Below are positions 20,054-29,454 of a stretch of DNA of 32,131 nt, piece by piece. The notes under the pieces were generated by a model, which saw only the letters and a list, made by a program, of their open reading frames with translations, had not been told where the DNA came from and did no database searches. This DNA is from Sphaeroforma arctica JP610 (taxonomy: Eukaryota; Opisthokonta; Ichthyosporea; Ichthyophonida): the NCBI RefSeq assembly GCF_001186125.1, contig NW_014040178.1, positions 22,209 through 54,339 of the forward strand, given 5' to 3'. Each line of letters opens with the position of its first letter. The first letter of the stretch is position 1. Position numbers and translations under genes: made by a program.

Positions 20054-20591
20054 TGTTGGTGTTGTAAGCACCGAACTGTTCGGTGATGTTCCTGAGCGTT
20101 AATAAGAGTGCAAGAACTTCTAAGTGTGGGCGATAACTTATAAGTGTGAAAACTAATAAGTTTGAAAAGTTCTAAGTTGTATTGTGCGGTTTGTTGGCAA
20201 ACGGCCGCGCAGACTCGAAAGAAGAGGAGGTTGGTGTACGATTGGTGCTTTGAGAACCGAAGTGCGAGGTAATATGAGCTGGAGGTTGGCAGATGACAAT
20301 ATATGTTGAATGGACTTGTAGGCTCGAAATTGAAAAGATACACGATTTGATTGGCGGCAGGATTCTCAAGGAAATCTTTTGGAGATAGTATAAATACGTG
20401 GCTTTGTTCATTCAAAAAGTTCATTCTGCTAAGGTAGACGTTTATTCAACAACCGAGGAAATAAACCTAAGTTCACCGTTACATTGTGTTTTGAGTCTAT
20501 CTAAGATTACAGACTTTATTAGTCTATCTTTTTTCTTCCCTGTTGCGCCAGTTGAATCTAATAGATATTTTACAAGTACTGGATATTAACA
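20054..20591 (+). repeat. Candidate 3' LTR of the copia element
   Basis: Starts TGTTGGTGTTG about 160 bp after the RNase H stop, as many copia LTRs do. It contains TATAAATA at 20389-20396, followed 64 bp later by AATAAA (20460-20465), the U3-R arrangement, and could end at ATTAACA. No matching 5' LTR is seen, so the borders rest on these signals alone. Confidence 0.4.
20389..20396 (+). promoter_or_regulatory. TATA box in candidate LTR
   Basis: TATAAATA followed by a GC-bearing segment, with AATAAA 64 bp downstream. Supports reading this block as an LTR. Confidence 0.4.
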
Positions 20592-20622
20592 AAATGGCAT
20601 AGAAATTGCTAAGAATAGGTAA

Positions 20623-20766
20623 CTGCATTGCGTTGTAAACTATATAGTGTCTTCACAATTTTCCTTTTTGAAGCAACTGTCTCTTGATAACTTTAGAATT
20701 ATTGAGGTATATAGTAGTTTAGATAGTGCAGGTTTATTTAAGCGTGAACGCACGATTTCTAGCTAA
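20623..20766 (+). other. 47-codon exon-like ORF, unrecognised
   Basis: Open after a stop with no ATG, containing QFSFLKQLSLDNFRIIEVYS and ending just before LINE copy B. Composition looks protein-like but nothing else supports it. It may be an orphan exon cut off by the LINE insertion. Confidence 0.2.
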
Positions 20767-20783
20767 ATACTAATTAGGATTAA

Positions 20784-23129
20784 GGATAGTATTATTTATT
20801 TCAAAAACGATAAGTTACAAAGTTTGTATGTTACAATGTATGATCATATGGTATGGCTCTCATAGCCGTTATAGTGGTTCGGGAAAGATCGATGGGAAGA
20901 AGTAGTCAGTAAATTCCCGTTTGAAGCTTGAGCCAAGTGAGTCGACGATGGAGGATATGCGCTGAATTAATTTGGGCCGGTGCTGATAAATCACTGATAC
21001 AACCGAATGTGCCATGTATTCGCTTGCTGACCTACTAAGTAGCGTACCCACCTCTGTGGTACGGATCGGTGTACGCCGGGTAGTGCCGTGGAATGGGTTA
21101 GTGCAGAGTACGAAATGCCGAGTACGACCAGGTTATCCGTCATAATTCGGTCGAGGAGCGAGGATGGGGGTAAGCCAATGCCGCACCAGACCACGGATGA
21201 ATTCGGTATGTGTTGGCTGGCCTGAATCGGAAGTATCATAGGCGGAACCAACAAGCGCGATGATTTGGTTTGAACCGATATTTGGAAGTAGTACTTCAAC
21301 AGCGTGATTAGCCAGGGTATAGGGAACACCCGTTGATGTGTCAGGAACGGGTGAGGGTACGATGGTTCTTCAACATTCTGGAGAAAAGATCCAAGGTGTT
21401 CGTGGAGGGTCCAGATACCGTGGAAGTCGTGGTACTCCTGTAATTGCTGAAGGAGGTCAGGGCCAATGGGCGGCAGTTTCGGGCCTACCAGGATGCGTCG
21501 AATCAGTTATTGGATGCAGGTAAAGAGGCTGGTAGTGAACTCGTGGGCAGATAGGGCAGAGACAGCCGTCGGTGCGGTAGTCGAGCAATGTGAACATGAA
21601 CGTATTCGTTACAATCATAGCACAGAGCCGGATTGGTGTAGACTCGAAGCATCGATTGAAGCTGTCGTGTCTGGCTGTGTCTCGGTTTGAGGTTGGCGGT
21701 TTACCCATAACCAGTTGGTAGTAGTATTGGCGCCGGGCCATTGCCGCGATCTTCTTGTTGGACCAACGTTTTATTGAGTTCTTCCTGATGTCGTCACAGC
21801 GTTGGCGGAGGGCTACATGGTCGGGTGTACACCCGCCCGTGGTTTTGTGTACAGTTTTTAGGTGAGCATAGATACTGTACGGGAAGCGCAGTGATGGTTT
21901 ATCGTGGGCCCAGGCGGGTTGCGTCAGAGGGGTAAGTGGATTTGTGCTTGCCATTGAGTCGAGTTGTATTCCCAGGCAACCTCCGAGGTAGTCCGCGAAT
22001 GGTCGCGCGGGGAGCAGGCCGCAAAAGTGAAGTAAGTTTGTTTGATGTTTGGGAGACCGAGGGTATTTAGTGCCCGTGATGATGGCTGCTGCTTGGATGA
22101 GTGCTGAGTTAAAGCGCTCGAATAGGGGGTCCAACGCATTCTTCCATATAGGCGGAGCCCAGGCAATAAGGTTCAGCCCATATGTAGCCGTGGATAGGAG
22201 GAATGTTTTGAACATCACCAGTCGGTTGCGGGGGTGTCGCCAGCTGTAGCCATGGAAGCCATAAGCGCGGAAAGAGGCGATACCCAGTGACAATGCTGCA
22301 ACCAGGGATTCCATATGTTTAACGAGGTTGATTCCTGGTACTCCGTGAGAGAGTGGGAACCCCAGGTATTTGGAGTGTTTCGGTTCGGCATGTGTGGGCG
22401 CCAGTTTCAGGAGGAGGTAACGTGTGTTCCAAGGTGCGTCTGCAAACGTCGGCGTGATAAGCTCACCATTTATACAAAGGGTTGGCGCCGCGTGTCGCAG
22501 GTCGGTAGATCGTACTCGGGGTTTAATGACACCCTGTTCGAAGCCAGATTTGCGTCCCCGCGCATCAATGTCATCTAAGAAGGGCTGGAGCAAAATCGAT
22601 CGAGGGGCTTGGATCCGTGTGTCATCGACAAATAAATAAGAGCGGAGGAGCTTGGGCCGAAATTGTGCTAGCGTGACAGCTATGGAATACATGTAGATAA
22701 TAAAGAGCTGGGGGCCGACGATTGAGCCTTGTAAGATGCCATTCGTTCTATGGAATAGAGACAAGAGCGTGCCGCGGTATGTCACTCGGGTAGGGACCCT
22801 CCCAAAGCGTGGGAGAGTGACCTTGTCGTATGCCTTGGTTATGTCCAGACGGACGTCGTTCCACTCCTCTTTTGACTGTGTCTCAGATTCCATGGCGGCA
22901 AGTGCTTGGGTATGACAGGAGTACCGTGATTTGAAGCCAGCTTGGGTAGCATGGGTAGCAGAGCCGGGGTGGCTCGTAATCAGATTAAGAAAGCACTTTT
23001 CAAAGATGCGTCTGACTATTTGCGTAAGCGTGATGGGGCGGAAGTCGGTGGGGGAGGTGATATCTGCATCGGCTTTTTTGGGGTGCGCTGTCAGGAGGCT
23101 GCAGTTAATGGCTGCGAGGAAGGTACCCC
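20784..23129 (-). mobile_element. LINE (non-LTR retrotransposon) copy B, 5'-truncated
   Basis: Longest of three related copies. The 3' end is at 20784 (same tail as copy A). The 5' end stops at 23129, where a 38-bp tandem repeat begins. It contains the RT ORF described separately. Its 3' part (20784-21835) matches copy A almost base for base, apart from small indels and the region near 21060-21090. Confidence 0.88.
21457..23129 (-). pseudogene. LINE reverse transcriptase ORF (5'-truncated)
   Basis: Open across the whole RT; the frame continues upstream of the Met at 22893 to the truncation point. Motifs in order: DFRPITLTQIVRRIFEK (RT motif 1), QAGFKSRYSCHTQAL (2), LDITKAYDKV (motif A), NGILQGSIVGPQLFIIY (B), SYLFVDDTRI (C, catalytic Asp pair), KYLGFPLS (thumb), then a C-terminal Cys motif CLCPICP. 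Catalytic residues are intact. The endonuclease domain is lost to truncation. The stop at the C-terminus is followed by other open frames shared with copy A (see findings). Confidence 0.85.
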
Positions 23130-23276
23130 GAGGAACTTAAGTTTCCTAAATGTACTCTTAATAGTATGAGGAACTTAAGTTTCCTAAATGTACTCTTAAT
23201 AGTACGCGGAACTTAAGTTTCCTAAATGTACTCTTAATATCACGAGGAACTTAAGTTTCATAAAATGGGTTTTAAT
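23130..23276. repeat. 38-bp tandem repeat, 3 full copies plus a partial
   Basis: Units start at 23130, 23168, 23206 and 23244, each beginning G[AC]GGAACTTAAGTTTC and (for the first three) continuing CTAAATGTACTCTTAATA. The fourth diverges after GGAACTTAAGTTTC. The array begins exactly where LINE copy B ends. Confidence 0.92.
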
Positions 23277-23936
23277 GGTTTTATTAATTAATACCTTTTC
23301 TCTTTTACATATCAGATATTTGGACGTGACCATTAAAAAGCCCCAGTAAAATACCAAACATAAGAGTTGGTCTAGTTCTATTAATAGAACTATATTTACT
23401 TTTCAACTTTATTCATATCCGAATACCTCAGTAGCGAGATGGCTCAGCCGAATATAGGTTTCTAGGGACTATTCACGTAGCCTAGTTGATCCTCCGATCA
23501 GCCAACCAGATGTACCAGTCTGATGAAGGCTAAGTCGGTTCACAGTCCATTTCATCCAGTATTCAGAATAAATCATGAGTTCTAACACCACAACGGACAC
23601 GGCACACACAGATCAGTCAATGACTTCTGCTCCGTAGCAAAGAACAAAAGCAGCACAAAGGAGTATACGCACAGAAGTGAGCTCTACTAGCACATACACA
23701 CGAGGAAGCACCAGCTGTACAGCTTGAACTCGACCAGAACAATCGCATACAATGCCAGTGTCACAAGCTTCCTCACGCACTTTTACTCCAAACAATGGGG
23801 AAGGAGCGATGTACATGGATGATGAGCCCACACCAGCAAGAGCACCATTAGATCCAGCAATGAGTAAGTTCAAAGTGGTCATTGACACGACCATTTATGA
23901 TGGCAATGCCTATAGTATATGCATACTGGTATATAA
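23277..23936 (+). other. Leader of the gypsy element, no gene recognised
   Basis: About 660 bp between the tandem array and the gag frame. It probably holds LTR/leader sequence and the broken N-terminal part of gag (open stretch 23752-24003 in another frame). No clear LTR ends or primer-binding site could be fixed. Confidence 0.4.
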
Positions 23937-24584
23937 GCTGTATGCACAGAAGTTGACATACAAGCACTCCATAAGCTCCGTAATGCAGTTCACACCCAAC
24001 AACCTAATAGATTGATACCAGAAGTCGATCAGCGGTTATCAAAACTATACAATAAAGCTGTGAAAGGCTGTGATAAAAGTGATCACGATGAGTGTATTGC
24101 AATCAATGGCTTAATGAGCGAGTTAACACTAATTAGATCCCATGTAGGGGATAAAATCTCAGAAACAAAGATGAACAAACTACTCAAGATGAGTGAGTTC
24201 TCTAAGTGGCCAACACACAAGTATGTGAGTATGGCTGATTGTCGTGATACACTTGAGTTTGTATCTGTAGTAAAAGACTTGTTTGCGAACACAAACATGC
24301 CATTGGTACAGTATCTATCACTCGTACAAGAACTGCCCCGACAAACAGCCACAACAGAGGTACCGCGCACAGCACTCAATAATACACGTAGTTCCCAACA
24401 GCTTTGGAAAGACTGCACTGATGGGGAAGTCTACAATATATTAATCATTGACAATTTGCGTCACACTCCAGTAAACTATCTGCTGGAGAAATGGCTCAAC
24501 GACTTCTATAATGCTCGACGAGCAGCACGATTGCGTCGCACAATGCTTGAGCTGGAGAAACGATGCAAGGGCACGGGGAGATAG
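23937..24584 (+). pseudogene. Ty3/gypsy element: gag core
   Basis: Open frame from after a TAA to a TAG at 24582. Helix-rich, with a C-terminal YLLEKWLNDFYNARRAARLR segment, followed in other frames by a Gly/Arg/Pro-rich stretch with a G9 run (24900-24908) and a zinc knuckle at about 24985-25035. Position before a protease and RT makes it gag; the sequence alone is not diagnostic. Confidence 0.65.
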
Positions 24585-24984
24585 TCCATTAACATGCAAT
24601 TTCTCAAAGTGTCACGTTATCAGTCACTAGTCATGTATGGACAACAGGCCGAGACTGATAGAATATTGAAGGCGCAAACGAAGCCTGATGGTAGTAGCGG
24701 ACCCTTGTCTGACATATCAGAGAAGATATTCCATGAACTCACTGAAGACTTTGTATCAGACAAGCAACCATAACACATGCTAATCACGATCGGTATCGCA
24801 AACGAGCGAGAACCGCACCCATCCCAGACCAGAGAGTCAATCGTCCAAGACTTGACACACCCCCAGGGGGTCCACCCAGAGAGATGGGTCAACCCAGAGG
24901 GGGGGGGGGCGGGGACCACAAGTAGGACAAGGCCGAGGTCGTCCTATGGGACAGGGTACTTACACCCCAACACCGCGAGGACCA

Positions 24985-25110
24985 CGACCTTGTCCATACT
25001 GCCGTTCAGACCCTTCGTCACATGCGTTTAACAAGTGCCCAAAGAAGAAAGAAAGCAAACGTCAGAAGCAGCAGCTAGGGCAGCGCAGCAATCCCAACCG
25101 ATACATGTAG
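24985..25110 (+). pseudogene. Gag zinc knuckle
   Basis: CPYCRSDPSSHAFNKC has spacing C-x2-C-x6-H-x4-C. The usual retroelement knuckle is C-x2-C-x4-H-x4-C. A Lys/Gln-rich basic tail follows, ending at a TAG. A frameshift at the G9 run about 80 bp upstream separates it from the gag frame. Confidence 0.6.
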
Positions 25111-25189
25111 ACCAGTTGACCATTACAAATGGCAACAAGGTGCAAGCGATGGATGAAGAATCTATAAAGCTTGGTGGGCGGAAGTTAAT

Positions 25190-25624
25190 ATGGTAAACAT
25201 GGTAGGCATTGTGAATGCACACACTGATGAAAAAACGTTGCTAAGAAATGCAAATGACATTGCTTACCCACCTTATTCTTTACTTTCTAATCCACGAGAC
25301 CAAAGATTGCACATAGACATACAAATGAATGGCACCACATACAACGCACTAGTAGATTCAGGAGCACAACGCTCATGTATGGATCGCAGTTTAGTAACTG
25401 AACTATACTTGTCTGTAAAATCACAACCTGGGTCTACATACAGATCGCACAATCAGATGTACGAGTACAACGCACAGGTTCCACAGACGTGTGTGATATT
25501 ACCTATGGCGGTAGATAAACATCAAACTGCTTTGGGGTACTCGACTTCCCAGACAAGAAATCACCAATCCTTTAGGTATGGATATTTTACCATACTTGGG
25601 CATATATCTAGCTGGGATAATTGA
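25190..25624 (+). pseudogene. Ty3/gypsy element: aspartic protease
   Basis: YNALVDSGAQRSCM places the catalytic DSG at residues 56-58 with the usual hydrophobic lead-in. The C-terminal MDILPYLGIYLAGI element of the protease fold is in a different frame (from about 25578), so one or more frameshifts lie near 25530-25580. Confidence 0.75.
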
Positions 25625-26580
25625 TCCACTCAAACCGACATATGCTAAATGGGAATCACTTCTCACACCACATGAAGATGACCCTGAAAATGAGCGAGAA
25701 GGATTCAGAGAATCACTCTCAGACTTATTAGACCAGAACGGCCAGATCCCGCCGGATGTACACTGCAATTTGCCAGGATCGGTAGTGGAGATACCAAGTC
25801 AAGAGGTCAAAGCAAAGAACATTCGTCACGCTAAAGTGAACTTTGTTCCACATAAATACATGCCACAAACAGATGACAATGTTCAAAAATGGGTCAAAGA
25901 CGGGCACATATACAAGCGAATAGCACCCACACAGGCGAATCTACCATTACGGTGTGTACACAAAAATAGCCAACACTTTTAACTTTTTCTTGGAGAGGGG
26001 CACAATACTCATTCAAGTCAACTCCGTTTGGACTCCACTCGCTAACAGCACAATTTCAACGAGTGATGGCCAACCACCTCATCGACATTAAAGGGGTACA
26101 AGTATACGTGGACGACAGTAGAGAAACACAGACAAACAGTACGAGAAGTCATCAAAAGACTTAACGCAGCCAACTTCAGGCTAAATCACAACAAATGTGC
26201 GTTTGCAGTCAAGAAGTCGATATATTAGGCGTCAAAGTTACAACAAAAGGGCTCAAAACAGACCCCGAGAAACAAAACACATGATTGACAGGCTACTGCC
26301 AATAACCAAACGTGACCACATAGAGCAATCTGATTAGTAAACTACATGCAGGACTATATTCCCTAGTTCGCGCATATAACGAAACACTTCCGCAATCTCA
26401 TGAAAGGAAAAATGAATCAGAATATAGCGATTCTTCGGACACCAGAACTCATTAAGAAATAGGAATAACTCAAAGATGTTATTGCATGCTCCGCAATATT
26501 GGCGTATTCAGTAGATGGAGTACCGTTTCAAATCATGAACGACACAATCGCTGTCCCAAATCATAGATGGAGTCAGAAGG
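25578..26580 (+). pseudogene. Ty3/gypsy element: broken reverse transcriptase and start of RNase H
   Basis: The RT N-terminal linker is open to 25981. The next RT sequence follows directly (TFSWRGAQYSFKSTPFGL, then GVQVYVDD at about 26097), so the fingers/palm part expected between them is deleted. After another frameshift come LNHNKCAFAVK and ILGVKVTTKGL, then a tether/RNase H start (LKDVIACSAILAYSVDGVPF). Stops at several points. Ty3/gypsy by the TPFGL and YVDD context. Confidence 0.78.
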
Positions 26581-26604
26581 GATATACTCTATTTTTCAAA
26601 GGGC

Positions 26605-28638
26605 TTAAAAGGTAACGGTTTGAAATGCGGTACTAGGAGGGGTTGTTGTGTGCTCTCCTGGAAGCTGTGTCGTAGTGTGTCCCGTATTGTGTGGTGATGG
26701 AGCTGAAGATGTCGTGTCCATGGTGGTATTTGTTGAACACTCCCCTGGAATAGAGGTATCGTCAGCAGGTTGATCCTCGATACCGTGTTTGTTTGCAGTG
26801 ATATAGGTTTGCATCTGGCGGGCGCATTGTCTCGTCATTCGCATTTTGTTAGGTAGATGCGGTCCATTGAGCGTGTACAAGTAAGAGACCGCGAAGGGCG
26901 CGTGATTCGGGATGTCGGGCAATGTGGGTTTGTAAAGTGTTGTTAATAGTGTCCTCCTTGTCTGGTGTCGCGGTCGATGGTGCTTGTGCAGTCGATGCAG
27001 TGTCGGGAGTAGGTAGGAGCGTGCGTGGCGTAGCGTATGTGGTTGGTGTGGGCAGGAGGGCGGTTTGAGCAGGTAGAGGATCCTGGTGTGTATCAGCTGA
27101 GATGGTGACATCGTCGGTCTGTGTGCCAACCGAGGAATAGGTAGGTGTTTGTGTCTCGCATGTAGTGTCTTGATCGAGGTGTAACGCCATAGTCAGCTCA
27201 CGGATTATGGGTACGTCCTTTGTGTCTGTGGCAAAGTGTGGGACGGGTGTGTTCCCAACCATAGTCCAAGTCGGAAAGACACGGTAATTGAATTGAACGT
27301 CGCTGGAGTGACATATTTTACCTGTCTTGAGGTTAAGTATTCGGCACTCATCGTGGCCTATATATACCCCAATATTGGCGCGGTCGTCTAGTTTGCCATG
27401 GCGTGACTGATTGATAAATGCTACTCGACATTCAAAGAGGCGCATGTTCTTAATGCGGTCAGTTGGTTTAAACCCCCAGAACACTTCCCAAGAGGATTTT
27501 TGGTCTCAGTTGTGTTTGTTGTCGTGGACAGAGTTCTTGAGAGCTGCGTATTGGATATCTTCGGCCCACATGTTGTCGGGCATCTTGGCTTGCTTCATAT
27601 CGCTGAGTATAATGTCATGTATGACACCATTTGCACGCTCGACTAAGCTATGTAATGCGGGCGTTGCAGTGGGCACGTAGAGTGTTTTTACATGTTCCTG
27701 CGTGTTAACCTTGTTGAATTCTTGAGAGATGAATTCCCCGCCACGGTCACATTTGAGCTCGCGTAGCTGTGCAAGTTTATCCTTCCCGATTTCAGTGTAG
27801 AATTGATCTAGTGCGCCAGTCGCGTCGTCCTTGTGCTGGAGGTTATAGACTAATGTGTAGCCACTGATGGCATCTACGGACTTGATATCACAGGTATAAC
27901 CACTAGGGGTTGTGGGCAAGCCCGTATGTAAGTCAACATGGAAAACGGTTCCAATAGGAGGAAGGTATCGACTCTTTGCTGGTATGTCGGACTGGTCTGC
28001 GGCGCATTTTCCCTTGTACACATGGTGTACAAGAGGTACGGTCTGTCAGGTAAGCGATGGTATCTGCCTCAGCTGTGAGCAGTTCTGCGGTGGGAAAAGC
28101 GGCATGTTTGATGTTGCCAAGTCGTGCTATGCAGATGTAGTGCCACTTAGGTAGGCCAACGACATTGCGCCCGTGTTCTAGGAAAGTCTCGAGTATTGTA
28201 CGTATGACCTCCGCATGAGAGTGTAACTGGCGTAGTGTTTGGTTGTAGTTCTTGGTGTTGGGTTGTAGTGGAAACACCGTCGTGACCAGGCCATTTTCAG
28301 TATCGAGCTTGGCTAGAGTCTCACGCCAAGTTTTGCGGCGAAAAGGTATGTTCCCGTAAAGGTGTTTATCGGGTTGATCCCAGGATTGCATAAATGCGTC
28401 TTGGAGTGGTGCGTCATCGGTGAGTCCACAGTACAGGGGTACTTGCGCGTTTTCTGCGTTGGCGAATAAATCGATATCTACTGGTCCAAAGACGTCTGTA
28501 ACATGTCGTTGAAAGAGATCCGGGAGTAGCATCCATTCGTTATGGGAAGGTTTGGTGATTGTAGTAGAGGATATGTTATTAGATCGTAGTGTCTCGGTAA
28601 TTTTGTCGCTATGGCCGAGTCGTCTATGCCAATCCTCA
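26605..28638 (-). pseudogene. Ty1/copia element: pre-integrase, extra methyltransferase-like domain, integrase
   Basis: Read 5'-3' on the minus strand. DWHRRLGHSDK (GAG-pre-integrase HH motif, about 28627) is followed by a roughly 130-residue extra domain, then a CTPC...GK motif, then the integrase core with HVDL, KCDRGGEF and LVERANG (D,D35E spacing seen). WGFKPTDRIKNMRLFECRV and DVQFNYRVF close the integrase, with a Pro/Thr-rich hinge after. One frameshift lies near 28000 and one TGA at 27506-27508; a further shift is near 26950. No RT follows: the element is cut at 26605 by the gypsy remnant. Confidence 0.82.
28120..28530 (-). pseudogene. DIRS-type DAM-like (N6-adenine methyltransferase-like) domain in copia pol
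   Basis: Between the HH and CC halves of the copia pre-integrase region lies FGPVDIDLFANAENAQVPLY, then a DAFMQSWDQPDKHLYGNIPF segment. The D-x-D-x-FA...N...Y followed by W...N-x-P-F pattern resembles phage Dam-type methyltransferases (NPPF/DPPY loop), and the similar domain carried by DIRS retrotransposons. Here the loop reads NIPF, so activity is doubtful. Assignment is by pattern only. Confidence 0.45.
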
Positions 28639-28947
28639 GTGGACAGAGTTCTTGAGAGCTGCGTATTGGATAGCTTCGGCCCACTTGTTGTCGGGCATAT
28701 TGGCTTGCTTCATATCGCTGAGCATGATGTCATGTATGACACCATTTGCACGCTCGACTAAGCCAAGTAATGCAGGCGTTGCAGTGGGCACGCAGAGTAT
28801 TTTTACATGTTCCTGCGTGTTCACCTTGTTGAATTCTTGAGAATGAATTCCCTGTCACGGTCACATGTGAGTTCGCGTAGCTGTGCAAGTTTATCCTTCC
28901 CGATTTCAGTGTAGAATTGATCTAGTGCGTCAGTCGCGTCGTCCTTG
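28639..28947 (-). pseudogene. Second fragment of copia integrase (309 bp duplicate)
   Basis: Same orientation as, and about 95% identical to, 27524-27833, by eye. It carries CDRDREF and LVERANG of an integrase core. One base is missing relative to the first copy (near 28852), shifting the frame. It begins and ends abruptly, with the left end fused to the pre-integrase motif of the main element. Confidence 0.85.
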
Positions 28948-28997
28948 ACAATGAGTGGAATAGTGCGTCGGAAATGGCTGAAAACAGTATACATTAG

Positions 28998-29213
28998 TGT
29001 TGCAAGACTAAAGATTTTGAAGCATTTAGTGATTTGATACCAGTAAATCAGCCACATGTGAAGAAGTATCCTAACTACAAGCTTGCAAACTGTAATATTG
29101 AATCGAATGACACCCAAGCTTTCAGCAGTGCTCAAATTAGTAGAATTCATAGAATGTCTACTATCTTCATGGACCAGGAAGTGATGAAATGTCCCTCCCA
29201 TGTACAATTTTGA
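28998..29213 (+). other. 71-codon exon-like ORF, unrecognised
   Basis: Open without an initial ATG between the copia fragment and the minus-strand gene. It contains DFEAFSDLIPVNQPHVKKYP and QISRIHRMSTIFMDQEVMKC, ending in TGA. Composition is protein-like and non-repetitive. It could be the last exon of a gene whose rest was displaced by retrotransposons. Confidence 0.3.
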
Positions 29214-29250
29214 AAAGAAGTTCGGCCACTGTAGGTTGTGGAGTACTTCT

Positions 29251-29256
29251 TTTATT
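29251..29256 (-). promoter_or_regulatory. AATAAA signal for the six-exon minus-strand gene
   Basis: TTTATT on +, about 200 bp past the inferred stop at 29455. Position fits a polyadenylation signal. Confidence 0.35.
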
Positions 29257-29454
29257 TTCAGTAGTAACAATCTGTCTTGCTCATATTGATAGTGACTTCC
29301 CTAAAGTCAAGGTATTTGCGGTTTTTAGTGGTATGTTCACCTGGGTGTCTTTTTACGTATCTAATTTTTTAATGTTCTCTTCTGTCTTTACGTGCCCATT
29401 TTTTTTAACGTTCTCTTCTGTTTATAGCATGCTGGGTAGTGCTCGCAGTGCCTA

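Noticed and set aside
21924-22639. ORFs on either strand inside the LINE
   Set aside because: Alternative frames of the RT ORF, which alone shows the RT motifs.
23433-23545. tRNA/SINE-like A box (TGGCTCAGCCGA) with a weak B box about 100 bp later
   Set aside because: Spacing is too long, stems do not pair, and the B box is poor. The first part could equally be a primer-binding site, but the LTR end is not fixed.
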